From Bacteroidota bacterium (lineage in GTDB: Bacteria > Bacteroidota > Bacteroidia > Cytophagales > Cyclobacteriaceae): 64,000 nt of DNA. Numbering within the stretch: position 1 is the stretch's first letter; every line of letters begins with the position of its first letter. The DNA is taken from the NCBI GenBank assembly GCA_947470895.1, contig CANIVF010000008.1:33285-97284 (forward strand). Reading direction: 5' to 3'. The notes beneath the pieces were generated by a model, which saw nothing but the letters and a program-made list of their open reading frames with translations, did not search any database and was not told the DNA's origin. Below, piece by piece: positions 28,314 to 37,549 of the stretch. The position numbers were made by a program, and so were the translations under genes.

Positions 28314-28784
28314 TTAATACTTATTTAACAAAATCTTTAGTTCAACAATAAGCCGGTCCACTTCCTCGCGGGTCTTAGGATCGTAATAGCCACGAATTCT
28401 TCGCTGATCATCCAACAAAACGGTTGTCCATGGCTTTTGTAAAAGTAAATCACAGGTAAAAAACTGATCTAAATCGTCCTTTTCACCCGACAAATAAATG
28501 GTTTGGACTTCGGCACTAAATTCCTGATCCAATCTTGTTAATGCAGTTTGAACTGTTGTATCCGTAACGATTAAGGTCGCTGTGCCACTCCACCCAAAGT
28601 TTTTTAGCAGTGTGTCCGAAACCTGATAAGGCGATTGATAATTTCTATTGCATGAGGCCGGAATGTCATTGACCCCGCTTTCATAATATACAGGAATAGT
28701 GAATTCGTTTTTTCCGAAAAATCTAAGAAATACAAATACCCCGATGGGAAACAGAAGGGCGATAACCAGGATAATCTTCTTCAT
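28314..28784 (-). CDS. SCO-like thioredoxin-fold protein lacking the copper site
   Basis: 156 residues with an N-terminal membrane anchor (IILVIALLFPIGVFVFLRFF). The beginning, FFGKNEFTIPVYYESG (22-37), and the end, RRIRGYYDPKTREEVDRL (about 128-145), match the flanks of Bacteroidota SCO family copper chaperones. The region between is short and the CxxxC copper motif is missing: the only cysteines are single ones in ASCNRN and FFTCDLL, and the partner His is absent. A normal SCO protein loads the CuA site of subunit II. This version is therefore a degenerate or repurposed relative in the right place. A possible -7 element (TATGTTTG, minus strand, 28797-28804) lies just upstream. Confidence 0.65.
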   Translation of the reverse strand: MKKIILVIALLFPIGVFVFLRFFGKNEFTIPVYYESGVNDIPASCNRNYQSPYQVSDTLLKNFGWSGTATLIVTDTTVQTALTRLDQEFSAEVQTIYLSGEKDDLDQFFTCDLLLQKPWTTVLLDDQRRIRGYYDPKTREEVDRLIVELKILLNKY

Positions 28785-28804
28785 ACACGCTACTTACAAA
28801 CATA

Positions 28805-28841
28805 AAAAGAAGGCTAAAGTTTATCACTTTAGCCTTCTTTT
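28805..28841 (-). terminator. Strong terminator ending the act-cta operon
   Basis: A perfect 15-bp inverted repeat (AAAAGAAGGCTAAAG with CTTTAGCCTTCTTTT) around a 7-nt loop is followed on the minus strand by a T-run. It starts 18 bp after the subunit IV stop and separates the 15-kb respiratory operon from the SCO-like gene. Confidence 0.85.
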
Positions 28842-28859
28842 GACTAATAAAGTTCCTTA

Positions 28860-29183
28860 TCAAAATACAGGCATCTGACTGCCTTCATAAACAAAGGCAA
28901 CCAGCATCCAGATGATGAATAAGGTAGGTATTAAGATAGCCCAGAAAAGGACTTTCACCTCATAGCGAAGGTGCATAAACTCGCCCACGATATATCCCGC
29001 TTTAACAATAGTAAGCAATACAAAAATTGCGGTTTTAGCAGGACCATGCGTCATGGTGAAAGCAATGATAAACTCAAAAGCTGTGATTGCTCCAAGATAA
29101 GCAGCAACAGTCCATAATTTCTTTATCTTCTCCTTATCAGGAGGGAGAACAGTTACCTGAGGTTCGTTTGAATGATGTGCCAT
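28860..29183 (-). CDS. Cytochrome c oxidase subunit IV
   Basis: 107 residues from the ATG at 29183 (MAHHSNEPQVTVLPPD); an upstream in-frame ATG at 29222 overlaps ctaE and is unlikely. Three membrane helices are visible, with the conserved KTAIFVLLTIVKAGYIVGEF and MHLRYE block typical of prokaryotic COX4 of the CoxD/CyoD type. This small subunit stabilises the catalytic core in the inner membrane. It begins 10 bp after ctaE and is the last gene before the operon terminator. Confidence 0.9.
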   Translation of the reverse strand: MAHHSNEPQVTVLPPDKEKIKKLWTVAAYLGAITAFEFIIAFTMTHGPAKTAIFVLLTIVKAGYIVGEFMHLRYEVKVLFWAILIPTLFIIWMLVAFVYEGSQMPVF

Positions 29184-29193
29184 AAATATCTTA

Positions 29194-29961
29194 TTAAACG
29201 AGATAGAAGAATGTAAATACAAATACCCAAACTAAATCTACAAAGTGCCAATACAAACCAACTTTCTCAACCATTTCATAATGGCCTCTGCGCTCATATA
29301 CACCTGTTACTGTATTATAGTAAATCAGGAAGTTGAACATCACTCCGCTAAATACGTGGAAACCATGGAAACCTGTAATGAAGAAAAAGAAATCGGCAAA
29401 AGGCTGAGGACCATACTGATTAATCTTCAGTGACGCTCCTGTTACTTCTTTTGTGATCCACTGACCATTAACAAAATCCTTTACCATAGTAGGTGTATCT
29501 GTTCCCACGATAAAGTGAGTCCATTCCCATGCTTGACATCCCAGGAAAGTCAAACCGCCTATGATTGTCCAAAGCATCCACTTTTCAACAGCCTTGCGAT
29601 CCATACGGTGACCTGCTTCTACCGCCAAGACCATGGTAACGCTACTCATGATCAGGATAAAAGTCATAATACCCACAAACACCAATGGCAACGAATATCC
29701 ATGAAGAAATGGAACCGCTTCAAAAACCTTTTCAGGGATTGGCCAGTATTCCTTTGAGAATACAAAGGCATCCGGTAGACCTTCAAAAGTTGGATGAGAC
29801 GAGCGAACAAGTCCGTATGTAATTAATAGGCCTGAGAATGTAAATGCATCAGATAGCAGAAAGAACCACATCATGAGTTTGCCATAACTGACACCCATCG
29901 GTGATACTCCGCCATCCCAAACACTTTTCCCAGATACGGTTGCGGCTGAACTGTGTGACAT
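29194..29961 (-). CDS. ctaE: Cytochrome c oxidase subunit III (second of two)
   Basis: 255 residues with about seven membrane helices of the COX3 family. Typical landmarks are MMWFFLLSDAFTFSGLLITY (31-50), the W-E-W segment QAWEWTHFI, the FFFITGFHGFHVFSGV block with paired His, and YWHFVDLVWVFVFTFFYLV at the C-terminus. Subunit III surrounds the proton entry side of subunit I. It is larger than the other copy upstream (197 residues); two COX3-type genes in a row are usual in Bacteroidota and the proteins may assemble side by side. Confidence 0.95.
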   Translation of the reverse strand: MSHSSAATVSGKSVWDGGVSPMGVSYGKLMMWFFLLSDAFTFSGLLITYGLVRSSHPTFEGLPDAFVFSKEYWPIPEKVFEAVPFLHGYSLPLVFVGIMTFILIMSSVTMVLAVEAGHRMDRKAVEKWMLWTIIGGLTFLGCQAWEWTHFIVGTDTPTMVKDFVNGQWITKEVTGASLKINQYGPQPFADFFFFITGFHGFHVFSGVMFNFLIYYNTVTGVYERRGHYEMVEKVGLYWHFVDLVWVFVFTFFYLV

Positions 29962-29980
29962 AATTAAGGATTAAGGATTT

Positions 29981-30574
29981 TTATCGATACAATAATAGGA
30001 ATACAAACAAATAAAGCCAAAGGCCTCCTAAGAAATGCCAGTAAGTTGTGCACATTTCTATCTGAAGGAGGTTTTTTGAGTGAACACGGAAGCGAAAAGC
30101 AGATATCAGAACAAGAAGCAAAAACACAATGGCACTGATGATGTGCAACCCATGCAAGCCAGTGATTACATACAGGAAAGATCCGGATGGGTTTCCGACC
30201 AGAAATACCTGATTCTCTACGAGCGCTTTCCATCCATAAAACTGAAGAACCAGAAAAGCGACACCAAGAATTGTGGTGACCGAAACCAGGTATTTGACCA
30301 TTTGCAAACTGTCCTTTCTGGACGACCAATACGCCCATTGCATCGTTACGCTACTGAGTAAAATCACAACCGTGGAGACTGTAAGGATACCAGGTAATTC
30401 GAAGAATAACCAATTACCTTCTGCCTGGCGCACAATGTAAGCAGAGGTGAGTGACGCAAACAACATCCCTACACTGCCAATAAACAGCCACATCGCAAAT
30501 TTCTTTGGATTCATGGCCAAGGTGTTTTTTGGCTCTTCTACAATTTTAAATTCACTTGACATCGTCTTCTCCAT
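29981..30574 (-). CDS. Cytochrome c oxidase subunit III-like protein (first of two)
   Basis: 197 residues with five membrane helices. MNPKKFAMWLFIGSVGMLFA, the FLYVITGLHGLHIISAIVF block with paired His, and TYWHFLGGLWLYLFVFLLLY identify the COX3 family. The start could be the Met at 30574 or the one four codons later; both give the same mature core. It begins 12 bp after ctaB and precedes the larger subunit III copy by 19 bp. Confidence 0.92.
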   Translation of the reverse strand: MEKTMSSEFKIVEEPKNTLAMNPKKFAMWLFIGSVGMLFASLTSAYIVRQAEGNWLFFELPGILTVSTVVILLSSVTMQWAYWSSRKDSLQMVKYLVSVTTILGVAFLVLQFYGWKALVENQVFLVGNPSGSFLYVITGLHGLHIISAIVFLLLVLISAFRFRVHSKNLLQIEMCTTYWHFLGGLWLYLFVFLLLYR

Positions 30575-30586
30575 ATCCTTCTATAA

Positions 30587-31483
30587 TTAAATGATATCCA
30601 TTAAATAAGCAATCTGAATAATCGGCAAATACAGGAAAGAACCAAACATAATCCTGAGTGCAGATTGTCTGCTTCCTGTCTTCATCAGCGAAAATGTCTG
30701 AGCCAAAAAAGCTACTCCACACACGGTCGCCACAATCGCTGAATCTAATCCAGTAATTCCGAATTTAGCTGGTAGTAATCCTAAAGGAATAAGGAATAGC
30801 GTATAAATCATAATCTGAATAGCTGTATTAAGATCCTTGCCTCCCCCGGAAGGAAGTAATTTAAAACCTGCCTTACTGTAGTCATCGTCAGCAACCCATG
30901 CAATGGCCCAGAAGTGTGGGAATTGCCAGATGAATTGAATACCAAAAATGATTAACGCTTCATAAGTAATGGAACCTGTAGCGGCAACCCAACCAAGAAG
31001 TGGTGGTAAAGCGCCCGGAATAGCACCAACAAAAACTGCAATTGGACCCACTCTTTTCAAAGGCGTATAAACAAAGCTATAAAGAAGCATGGATACCACG
31101 GATAGGATTACGGTCAGTGGATTGGTATAAATCCATAGAATCACTACACTAATGACCAAAACACAGGACATAAAAACCACGGCTTCAGAAACAGAAATAC
31201 GTTCAGTTGGAAGCGGACGATTCTTGGTGCGCGTCATCAGTTTATCCAAATCTTTTTCGATAATCTGATTGATACTGACGGATGCCCCGGATAACAAAAA
31301 ACCACCAAGTGTAAGCATCAATAATACTTCCCAAGTCACGGTTCCCTTTGTGGCAAGTATATAACCAAAAGCACATGAAAATGCTACCAATAAAGATAGC
31401 CGAATCTTTAACAATTCGATGTAAGCTCTGGTCTTAACAGCAACTAGTTGAAGGGCACTTAACTGTTGTATCTCTGGTGTCAT
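30587..31483 (-). CDS. ctaB: Protoheme IX farnesyltransferase (haem O synthase)
   Basis: 298 residues, a UbiA-type prenyltransferase with about nine helices. The first Asp-rich motif is NQIIEKDLDKLMTRTKNRPL (about 77-96), and the second is near VADDDYSKAGFKLLPS. It adds a farnesyl group to haem B to make haem O, the substrate of CtaA. The start overlaps the ctaA stop by 4 bp, so the two haem A enzymes are translationally coupled inside the oxidase operon. Confidence 0.97.
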   Translation of the reverse strand: MTPEIQQLSALQLVAVKTRAYIELLKIRLSLLVAFSCAFGYILATKGTVTWEVLLMLTLGGFLLSGASVSINQIIEKDLDKLMTRTKNRPLPTERISVSEAVVFMSCVLVISVVILWIYTNPLTVILSVVSMLLYSFVYTPLKRVGPIAVFVGAIPGALPPLLGWVAATGSITYEALIIFGIQFIWQFPHFWAIAWVADDDYSKAGFKLLPSGGGKDLNTAIQIMIYTLFLIPLGLLPAKFGITGLDSAIVATVCGVAFLAQTFSLMKTGSRQSALRIMFGSFLYLPIIQIAYLMDII

Positions 31484-32511
31484 ACCTGATTCTCTAGGAC
31501 AATGGCTTTATGAGTATTTAATCGCAAAAACAATAAAAACTGAAGTCCAAATGTAACAGTAGCCACCAACAAATGTATTGGCTGAAGGAATGCCGGTACC
31601 GAAAAATAACCCATTCCCGCCCCTGATAATATGGTGAGCAAAATTAACAGTACTAAACTTAGGGATAAAGCATTATTACAGCTAGTTTTTTTAAGTCTCA
31701 AAATAAAAACGACATGAACCAACAATACGATCCAGGAAAATGATCGGTGAACAACAAAATCCGCCCAAATAAGGGAAATCCAATTTTCTCTACCCTGTTG
31801 GGCAACCCTATCGATGGCCGCTCTGACTTCGGTGCCCAATAATATCTGAGTAAGTAGCAGAAACATACAAACAATTAATAGGAACTTAACTTGGATGGGT
31901 ACGTTAATGTTCTTACTCGGTGAAGATTTATGCATTAGGAAGATTAGCATCGCTACAATCATCACAGCTAAAAGCATGTGAATAGTAATTGTCCACGAAG
32001 TAAGGTTAGTTGAGACGACAATGGACCCGAACCAGCCCTGTATGATTACTGCCAATAAGGTGGATAACGAAAGCCAGAAAAAAAACGAATTGACTTTCAA
32101 GAGTGGAATGGATCGCAAGAATAACGCGATAATCAAAAAACCAATAATGACACCAATCAATCGGTTTACATATTCAATCCATGTTTTTTGTGGGTTGAAA
32201 TCAGCTTCCACTAAAATGGACTTATCGCTCAGGATCTTATCAGCTGTTTCATTCATGCCAATTGATGAAAGATACCGGGCAAATTTCTGATTCTTTTTAT
32301 CTCGTAGAGATGCGTATTCTTCTTTATAATCAGGACGCAACTGATTCACTGATGTGGGAGGAACCCACTGACCAAAACACTTTGGCCAATCGGGACAACC
32401 CATGCCTGCTCCAGTAGTCCGTACTACTCCACCTACCATGATTAAAAAATAAACAGCGACCAAAGCGGATAAGCAGAGCTTATGGTATCCTTTGGTCGCT
32501 GAATAACTCAC
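31480..32511 (-). CDS. ctaA: Haem A synthase (COX15/CtaA)
   Basis: 343 residues with eight predicted helices. Family motifs are GGVVRTTGAGMGCPDWPKCF near residues 27-46 with a Cys pair in the first outer loop, then the haem-ligand His positions in IHMLLAV, VVHRSFSWIVLLVH and QPIHLLVATV. It oxidises the C8 methyl of haem O to a formyl group. It lies 20 bp after ctaD and overlaps ctaB. Confidence 0.97.
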   Translation of the reverse strand: MSYSATKGYHKLCLSALVAVYFLIMVGGVVRTTGAGMGCPDWPKCFGQWVPPTSVNQLRPDYKEEYASLRDKKNQKFARYLSSIGMNETADKILSDKSILVEADFNPQKTWIEYVNRLIGVIIGFLIIALFLRSIPLLKVNSFFFWLSLSTLLAVIIQGWFGSIVVSTNLTSWTITIHMLLAVMIVAMLIFLMHKSSPSKNINVPIQVKFLLIVCMFLLLTQILLGTEVRAAIDRVAQQGRENWISLIWADFVVHRSFSWIVLLVHVVFILRLKKTSCNNALSLSLVLLILLTILSGAGMGYFSVPAFLQPIHLLVATVTFGLQFLLFLRLNTHKAIVLENQV

Positions 32512-32531
32512 GAATTGTTTGAAGCGTCTCT

Positions 32532-34415
32532 TTAGTGTTTTTTATCTTCTACAATTATTGCAGAACCATTATCCATTTCGAGCTTCACAAGTTCATTCTC
32601 ATGCGGAAAATTGGATTCAGGAGTTTCCGAATAGGGAATATGCTGAGGGATAAAGTCATCCTTTGCACCTGGTTTGCTGTAATCGTAAGGCCAACGGTAG
32701 ACGGTCGGAATTTCACCAGGCCAATTGCCATGACCAGGACTGCGTGGAGTAGTCCACTCAAGCGTATTGGAGTTCCACGGATTAGCTGATGCTACCCTAC
32801 CTCTGAAAATGCTATAGATAAAGTTGAACACAAACAATAACTGAGCAACTAAAGTAATGATCGCGGCAATACTTACCAGCATGTTAAGATCAGCAAAGCC
32901 ACTAAATGTCTCAAAGTTCGTCCAGCTATAATATCTTCTTGGGAAACCCGCAATGCCAATGTAATGCATGGGGAAGAATACCAGATACACTCCTACAATG
33001 GTTAACCAGAAGTGGATGTATCCAAGACGGTCATCAAGCATCCTTCCAAACATTTTAGGGAACCAATGATAAACACCGGCAACCATTCCGAAGAATGAGG
33101 CACTTCCCATTACCAGATGGAAGTGAGCAACAACAAAATAAGTATCATGTAATTGAATGTCGATCGCAGAATTACCAAGGAATATACCCGTGATACCCCC
33201 AGTGAGGAAGAACGACACCAAACCAATCGAAAACAACATGGCCGGAGTAAAGATGATGTTCCCTTTCCATAAGGTTGTTACATAGTTAAAGATTTTAACT
33301 GCAGATGGAACAGCAATGATCAAAGTTAACAAGGTGAATATGGAGCCCAGAAATGGATTCATACCCGTTACGAACATGTGGTGAGCCCACACAACAAACG
33401 AAAGAATAGCAATGAATAACATTGACCCAACCATCGCTTTATAACCGAAGATTGGTTTTCTGGAGTTTGTCGCAATAATTTCCGAAGTAATTCCAAGTGC
33501 TGGCAATAACACAATGTATACCTCAGGGTGACCAAGGAACCAGAATAAGTGCTGGAATAAGATCGGGCTTCCTCCCTGATTAGGAAGAGCCTCTCCACCA
33601 ATATAAATGTCAGACAGATAAAAGCTCGTACCAAAGCTACGATCAAAGATCAGCAGTAAAGCAGCCGCAAATAAAACCGGGAACGAAAGGACACCAATAA
33701 TGGCTGTAAAGAAAAATGCCCAAATAGTAAGCGGCAATTTAGTGAACGACATTCCCTTCGTGCGAAGGTTAATGACGGTGGTGATATAGTTGATACCTCC
33801 TAAAAGAGAACTCACAATGAAAAGAGCCATAGCTACTAACCAGAGTGTCATACCCAATCCAGAACCTTGCATCGCTTGCGGTAAAGCACTTAGTGGTGGA
33901 TAAATAACCCATCCTCCTGAGGCTGGTCCTGTTGAAATAAACAGTGAGGTAAACATGATCACACTGGACAAGAAAAAGAACCAGTATGAAAGCATGTTCA
34001 TAAAACCACTTGCCATATCCCGTGCTCCAATCTGCAACGGAATTAAGAAGTTACTAAATGTACCACTCAATCCTGCTGTTAACACAAAAAATACCATGAT
34101 GGTACCATGCATGGTTACTAATGCCAGATAGAATTCAGGATCAATTTTTCCTTCTGGCGTCAACCAGCCACCTATCAGCGGTCTTAGCCAGGATAAATCA
34201 GAATCAGGAAATCCTAATTGAAGACGGAACATCACGGATAAAACACCACCAATAAGGGCCCAAGCCATACCTGTAATCAGGAACTGCTTTGCAATTACTT
34301 TATGGTCTTCACTGAACACATAGTTTGTCCAGAAATTACCATGATGATGTTCCTCATGCTCGTGTTCGGTATGAGCATGTGTTTCTGTATGAGTATGTAA
34401 ATCAACTGTTGCCAT
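32532..34415 (-). CDS. ctaD: Cytochrome c oxidase subunit I
   Basis: 627 residues and twelve or more helices of the haem-copper oxidase core. A low-spin haem ligand is in VTMHGTIMVFF. The GHPEVYIVLLPALG motif has the His and Tyr of the cross-linked CuB site and the Glu of the A1-type D-channel. The CuB His pair is in WAHHMFVTGM, and haem a3/a ligands are in VVAHFHLVMG. The N-terminus has a His/Glu-rich stretch (about residues 5-25). It reduces oxygen and pumps protons. It lies 13 bp after ctaC. Confidence 0.98.
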   Translation of the reverse strand: MATVDLHTHTETHAHTEHEHEEHHHGNFWTNYVFSEDHKVIAKQFLITGMAWALIGGVLSVMFRLQLGFPDSDLSWLRPLIGGWLTPEGKIDPEFYLALVTMHGTIMVFFVLTAGLSGTFSNFLIPLQIGARDMASGFMNMLSYWFFFLSSVIMFTSLFISTGPASGGWVIYPPLSALPQAMQGSGLGMTLWLVAMALFIVSSLLGGINYITTVINLRTKGMSFTKLPLTIWAFFFTAIIGVLSFPVLFAAALLLIFDRSFGTSFYLSDIYIGGEALPNQGGSPILFQHLFWFLGHPEVYIVLLPALGITSEIIATNSRKPIFGYKAMVGSMLFIAILSFVVWAHHMFVTGMNPFLGSIFTLLTLIIAVPSAVKIFNYVTTLWKGNIIFTPAMLFSIGLVSFFLTGGITGIFLGNSAIDIQLHDTYFVVAHFHLVMGSASFFGMVAGVYHWFPKMFGRMLDDRLGYIHFWLTIVGVYLVFFPMHYIGIAGFPRRYYSWTNFETFSGFADLNMLVSIAAIITLVAQLLFVFNFIYSIFRGRVASANPWNSNTLEWTTPRSPGHGNWPGEIPTVYRWPYDYSKPGAKDDFIPQHIPYSETPESNFPHENELVKLEMDNGSAIIVEDKKH

Positions 34416-34428
34416 GTTGCTTATATTC

Positions 34429-35517
34429 TTAGTTTAAAGTTACTGTTACTGGGGTCACCGCGATTGCATCGTTTGTTACTGGTGGTATCCCCGCTTTAAT
34501 CATTGCTGCCTCTCTTAATTTCTCAGGAACTCTTTGTAAATATTCAGGATTTTGCTTTAACCAGGATTCCTGTGATGCCATCCAATTTTCATAATCTTCC
34601 ATCGTATCATGAACGAAGACTGGAAATTTCATAGAGAAGTGACCTTTTCCACAAATCTCAGTGCATGCCATCTCATAGTTAAACTTTGGATTACCTGTTT
34701 CAGCGCGCATGTCAGCGGTTGATTTAGTAGCAACAAATTTAAAGGTAGTGCGCATTCCCGGCACAGCATCCATCTTTAAACGAAAGTGAGGAAGAAACAC
34801 GGAGTGCAACACATCCTTGGCTCTTATTTTCAATTGAATCTCTTTGCCTTTTGGCAAATGAAGTTCGAGTGATTTAAAATCATCAGACGAATTAATATCA
34901 GAAAGATCGAGGCCGAATTCATTCGATGCGTCAATCATTTTATAATTATGGTTTCCTAATTGATTATCCTTCACGCCAGGATAACGGGCCGTCCACATAA
35001 ACTGCTGTCCGATTAATTCAATGACAACCGCATCTTTAGAAGCCGGACTAGTAATATCATTCCATGACCTTAAACCGCTAAAGATGAGTAGCGCAAGAAC
35101 AATGGCAGGAACAACAGTCCAGATGATTTCAAGTTTATGGTGATCGGCAAAAAACTCTGCCTTTCTTCCTTCTTTATAACGATAAGCAAATGTGAACCAA
35201 ACCATGACAATGAATATGATCACAAAAGCAATTACCGTGATCGCCATCGTAATCCAAAATAAGTTGTCTGTGATTACTCCATGCTCCGAAGCAACAGGAA
35301 GATCGTAGCTATCGAAATGGGCGAACGAGTACCAGAAAAATGCACCAAGCCCCCCGATCATGAAGATCATCATCAGGTAGGCATTGATATCGTTCCACGA
35401 ATTAGTTGAATCGTCTTTCTTGCCTTTCACCAACCCCACCAAGTTGCCAATCCGAAAAACCATATATAGTATGGCCAGGACTAAAACAACGCCTAAACTG
35501 ATTATCAAACTCATCAT
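34429..35517 (-). CDS. ctaC: Cytochrome c oxidase subunit II
   Basis: 362 residues. Three helices occur near 2-25, 44-67 and 85-112, one more than the usual pair. The CuA cupredoxin domain has the His in VLHSVFLPHF and the ligand set CTEICGKGHFSM (about 285-296). No CxxCH follows, so unlike caa3 oxidases it has no fused cytochrome c; electrons must arrive from a separate haem c protein, most simply from the Act complex encoded immediately upstream. The protein ends in a short tail of about 65 residues after the CuA site. Confidence 0.96.
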   Translation of the reverse strand: MMSLIISLGVVLVLAILYMVFRIGNLVGLVKGKKDDSTNSWNDINAYLMMIFMIGGLGAFFWYSFAHFDSYDLPVASEHGVITDNLFWITMAITVIAFVIIFIVMVWFTFAYRYKEGRKAEFFADHHKLEIIWTVVPAIVLALLIFSGLRSWNDITSPASKDAVVIELIGQQFMWTARYPGVKDNQLGNHNYKMIDASNEFGLDLSDINSSDDFKSLELHLPKGKEIQLKIRAKDVLHSVFLPHFRLKMDAVPGMRTTFKFVATKSTADMRAETGNPKFNYEMACTEICGKGHFSMKFPVFVHDTMEDYENWMASQESWLKQNPEYLQRVPEKLREAAMIKAGIPPVTNDAIAVTPVTVTLN

Positions 35518-35542
35518 AATAGATTCTTTATTCGTGATTCAA

Positions 35543-36889
35543 TTAAATGTGGTGATTTAAACTCTCCGCCATCATGGGGTGATTCTTTGCAACTAAAGGA
35601 ACTTTCGATAATGCATTAAGTGATACATAAAGGAACCCTGCAAGGAATATTAATGCCAATCCAATTTCCAACAATCCCAGGCTGCCATTGTACTGCATTA
35701 CTCCTGGAGTAATCATATTATAAAAATCTAACCAATGACCTAAAATAACTATCGGACAAACCACTTTCAACATAGACATATGCCTCTTCGCATCTCTTGT
35801 CATCAGTAACAAAAAAGGAAGAACAAAGTTTAGTATCAGGTTCGTATAAAATATCCAGGAATAAGGTGCGTTTTTAATTCTTTGTAGGAAGTATACAGTC
35901 TCCTCTGGGATGTTGGCATAGTAAATCAACATAAACTGGCTAAACCATATGTACGTCCAAAAAATACTAAAGGCAAAAACAAACTTACCTAAATCATGAA
36001 GGTGATTGGCATTCACCATTTTGAGGTAGCCTTCATATTTCAAATGGGCTACCACTAAAGTGATCATTGCTAAACCAGCAACCCACCAACTTGCAAAAAC
36101 ATACCATCCGAACATGGTACTAAACCAATGTGGATCAATACTCATTACCCAATCCCAGGCTGCCACCGAAGAACTATAACCAAAGAAAACAAGGAAAATA
36201 GCAGCCCATTTTCGCGCTCCATACCAATTTGAGGTACCGCCTTCGATATCCTCGGCAAGCATTTTCTTCTTGATTACGGTGAAGAACCAATACCACACAC
36301 TAAAGAAGACCACCATTCTTAGAATATAGAACGTAGGAAAACCACCTGGCTCGCTTAACCAGAAGAAATAACTACTCTTGGCATCAAGTATTTTATCATA
36401 GGTGTCAACAGATGTTTTATCATAAAGATCATGGTGAGTCCAATGGAATAAATCTCCGTTAGCAACTAACCAAATCACCAAAGTAAGAACTCCTGCAATG
36501 GGAATCCAATGTCCAATTGCTAATGGAACACGCTTAATCGGTGCAGACCAACCTGCCTGAGCGGCATACTGAATGGCCACAAAGAATAATCCGATGATGC
36601 CTAATCCGGTAAAGAAAATATTATTGTGCCACAGAGAAGTGTATACCCTCTTAAGCCAAAGCGGGCTTCCATGATGTTCTTCTCCTCCACCCTCAGCTAC
36701 TGCTGCAGGCTCAGTGCTGGCAACCAAAGTCTTGGTAACCTCTGCAGAGGCGTGACCACCACCATGTCCATCGCCAGCATTCATAGCCATGAAAACACCG
36801 ATCACAAAAAGAACCAAACCCGCTACAAACAGAATTGTTAAATTCTTCTTTGAAGAGGCTTTAAAAACGTATTGTTCGTCTGCTACCAT
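35543..36889 (-). CDS. actF: Alternative complex III subunit ActF
   Basis: 448 residues with about ten helices of the NrfD-like/ActF type. It starts with a cytoplasmic stretch and a first helix, then a His/Gly-rich outer loop (GDGHGGGHASAE), followed by blocks such as GHWIPIAGVLTLVIWLV, WDWVMSIDPHWFSTMFGWYV and FSIFWTYIWFSQFMLIYYAN. ActF pairs with ActC in the membrane arm of ACIII, which oxidises menaquinol. It sits between actE and ctaC in the standard gene order. Confidence 0.95.
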   Translation of the reverse strand: MVADEQYVFKASSKKNLTILFVAGLVLFVIGVFMAMNAGDGHGGGHASAEVTKTLVASTEPAAVAEGGGEEHHGSPLWLKRVYTSLWHNNIFFTGLGIIGLFFVAIQYAAQAGWSAPIKRVPLAIGHWIPIAGVLTLVIWLVANGDLFHWTHHDLYDKTSVDTYDKILDAKSSYFFWLSEPGGFPTFYILRMVVFFSVWYWFFTVIKKKMLAEDIEGGTSNWYGARKWAAIFLVFFGYSSSVAAWDWVMSIDPHWFSTMFGWYVFASWWVAGLAMITLVVAHLKYEGYLKMVNANHLHDLGKFVFAFSIFWTYIWFSQFMLIYYANIPEETVYFLQRIKNAPYSWIFYTNLILNFVLPFLLLMTRDAKRHMSMLKVVCPIVILGHWLDFYNMITPGVMQYNGSLGLLEIGLALIFLAGFLYVSLNALSKVPLVAKNHPMMAESLNHHI

Positions 36890-36915
36890 TTCGAATTGTA
36901 TCTAATGCGTATAAA

Positions 36916-37536
36916 TTATTTCTGTAACTCCTTTACATACCTGGCAATCTTCCAACGCTCTTCTTCACTTACCTGGGAACCATGCGCACCCATCAGGCCT
37001 TTGCCATAAGTAATCACATGAAAAATATGACCTTCGGTAACTCCCTTTATCGCATCACCTGTAAGGTTGGCAACACCAGGATATTTATCAGCTACTTTTC
37101 CATCGCCAGCACCTTTAGCTCCATGGCAATGCTTGCAATTGATTTCAAAAAGTGATTTTCCTTGCGCAAGTAATGCGGGTGTGGCTTCGAGTGGGCTCAC
37201 TATTTTGCTAGCTAACCGCAAACCAGTAGTGTCATTAGTTCCACGATACGGCAACCAACCATGAGCATTTCTTCTTACTGTATTTGACGCAGGAAGACGC
37301 AAATTGATTTTAAAGGGATTGTATTCATTGGAGTTGTAGTACTCTCCTCTTCCGTTATCCAAAGCATTAACCCACGTGCCGGCATCTTTGTCTGTTATTT
37401 GAGATAGTGGTTCGTAAGCCACAGAGTGATACATATTAGGCGCGTACTCCTTACCTGGATTATCACCGCCAGCTTTACAACCTGCCAAGAAGGTGGCTGC
37501 AGAAATTCCTACTATTAGTAAAAGTATATAACGCAT
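36916..37536 (-). CDS. actE: Alternative complex III subunit ActE, monohaem cytochrome c
   Basis: 206 residues. A lipoprotein signal (ATFLAGC, Cys20) anchors the protein to the membrane. One haem site, CKHCH near 133-137, is followed by GAKGAGDG and a Met ligand in GKGLMGAHGSQVS. ActE is a periplasmic cytochrome c subunit of ACIII and lies on the electron path toward the oxidase. It begins 13 bp after actD. Confidence 0.95.
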   Translation of the reverse strand: MRYILLLIVGISAATFLAGCKAGGDNPGKEYAPNMYHSVAYEPLSQITDKDAGTWVNALDNGRGEYYNSNEYNPFKINLRLPASNTVRRNAHGWLPYRGTNDTTGLRLASKIVSPLEATPALLAQGKSLFEINCKHCHGAKGAGDGKVADKYPGVANLTGDAIKGVTEGHIFHVITYGKGLMGAHGSQVSEEERWKIARYVKELQK

Positions 37537-37549
37537 ACGCTGCTTGGTG

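Noticed and set aside
29964..30338. 124-codon frame overlapping the first subunit III gene
   Set aside because: It is an alternative frame of a clear COX3 gene.
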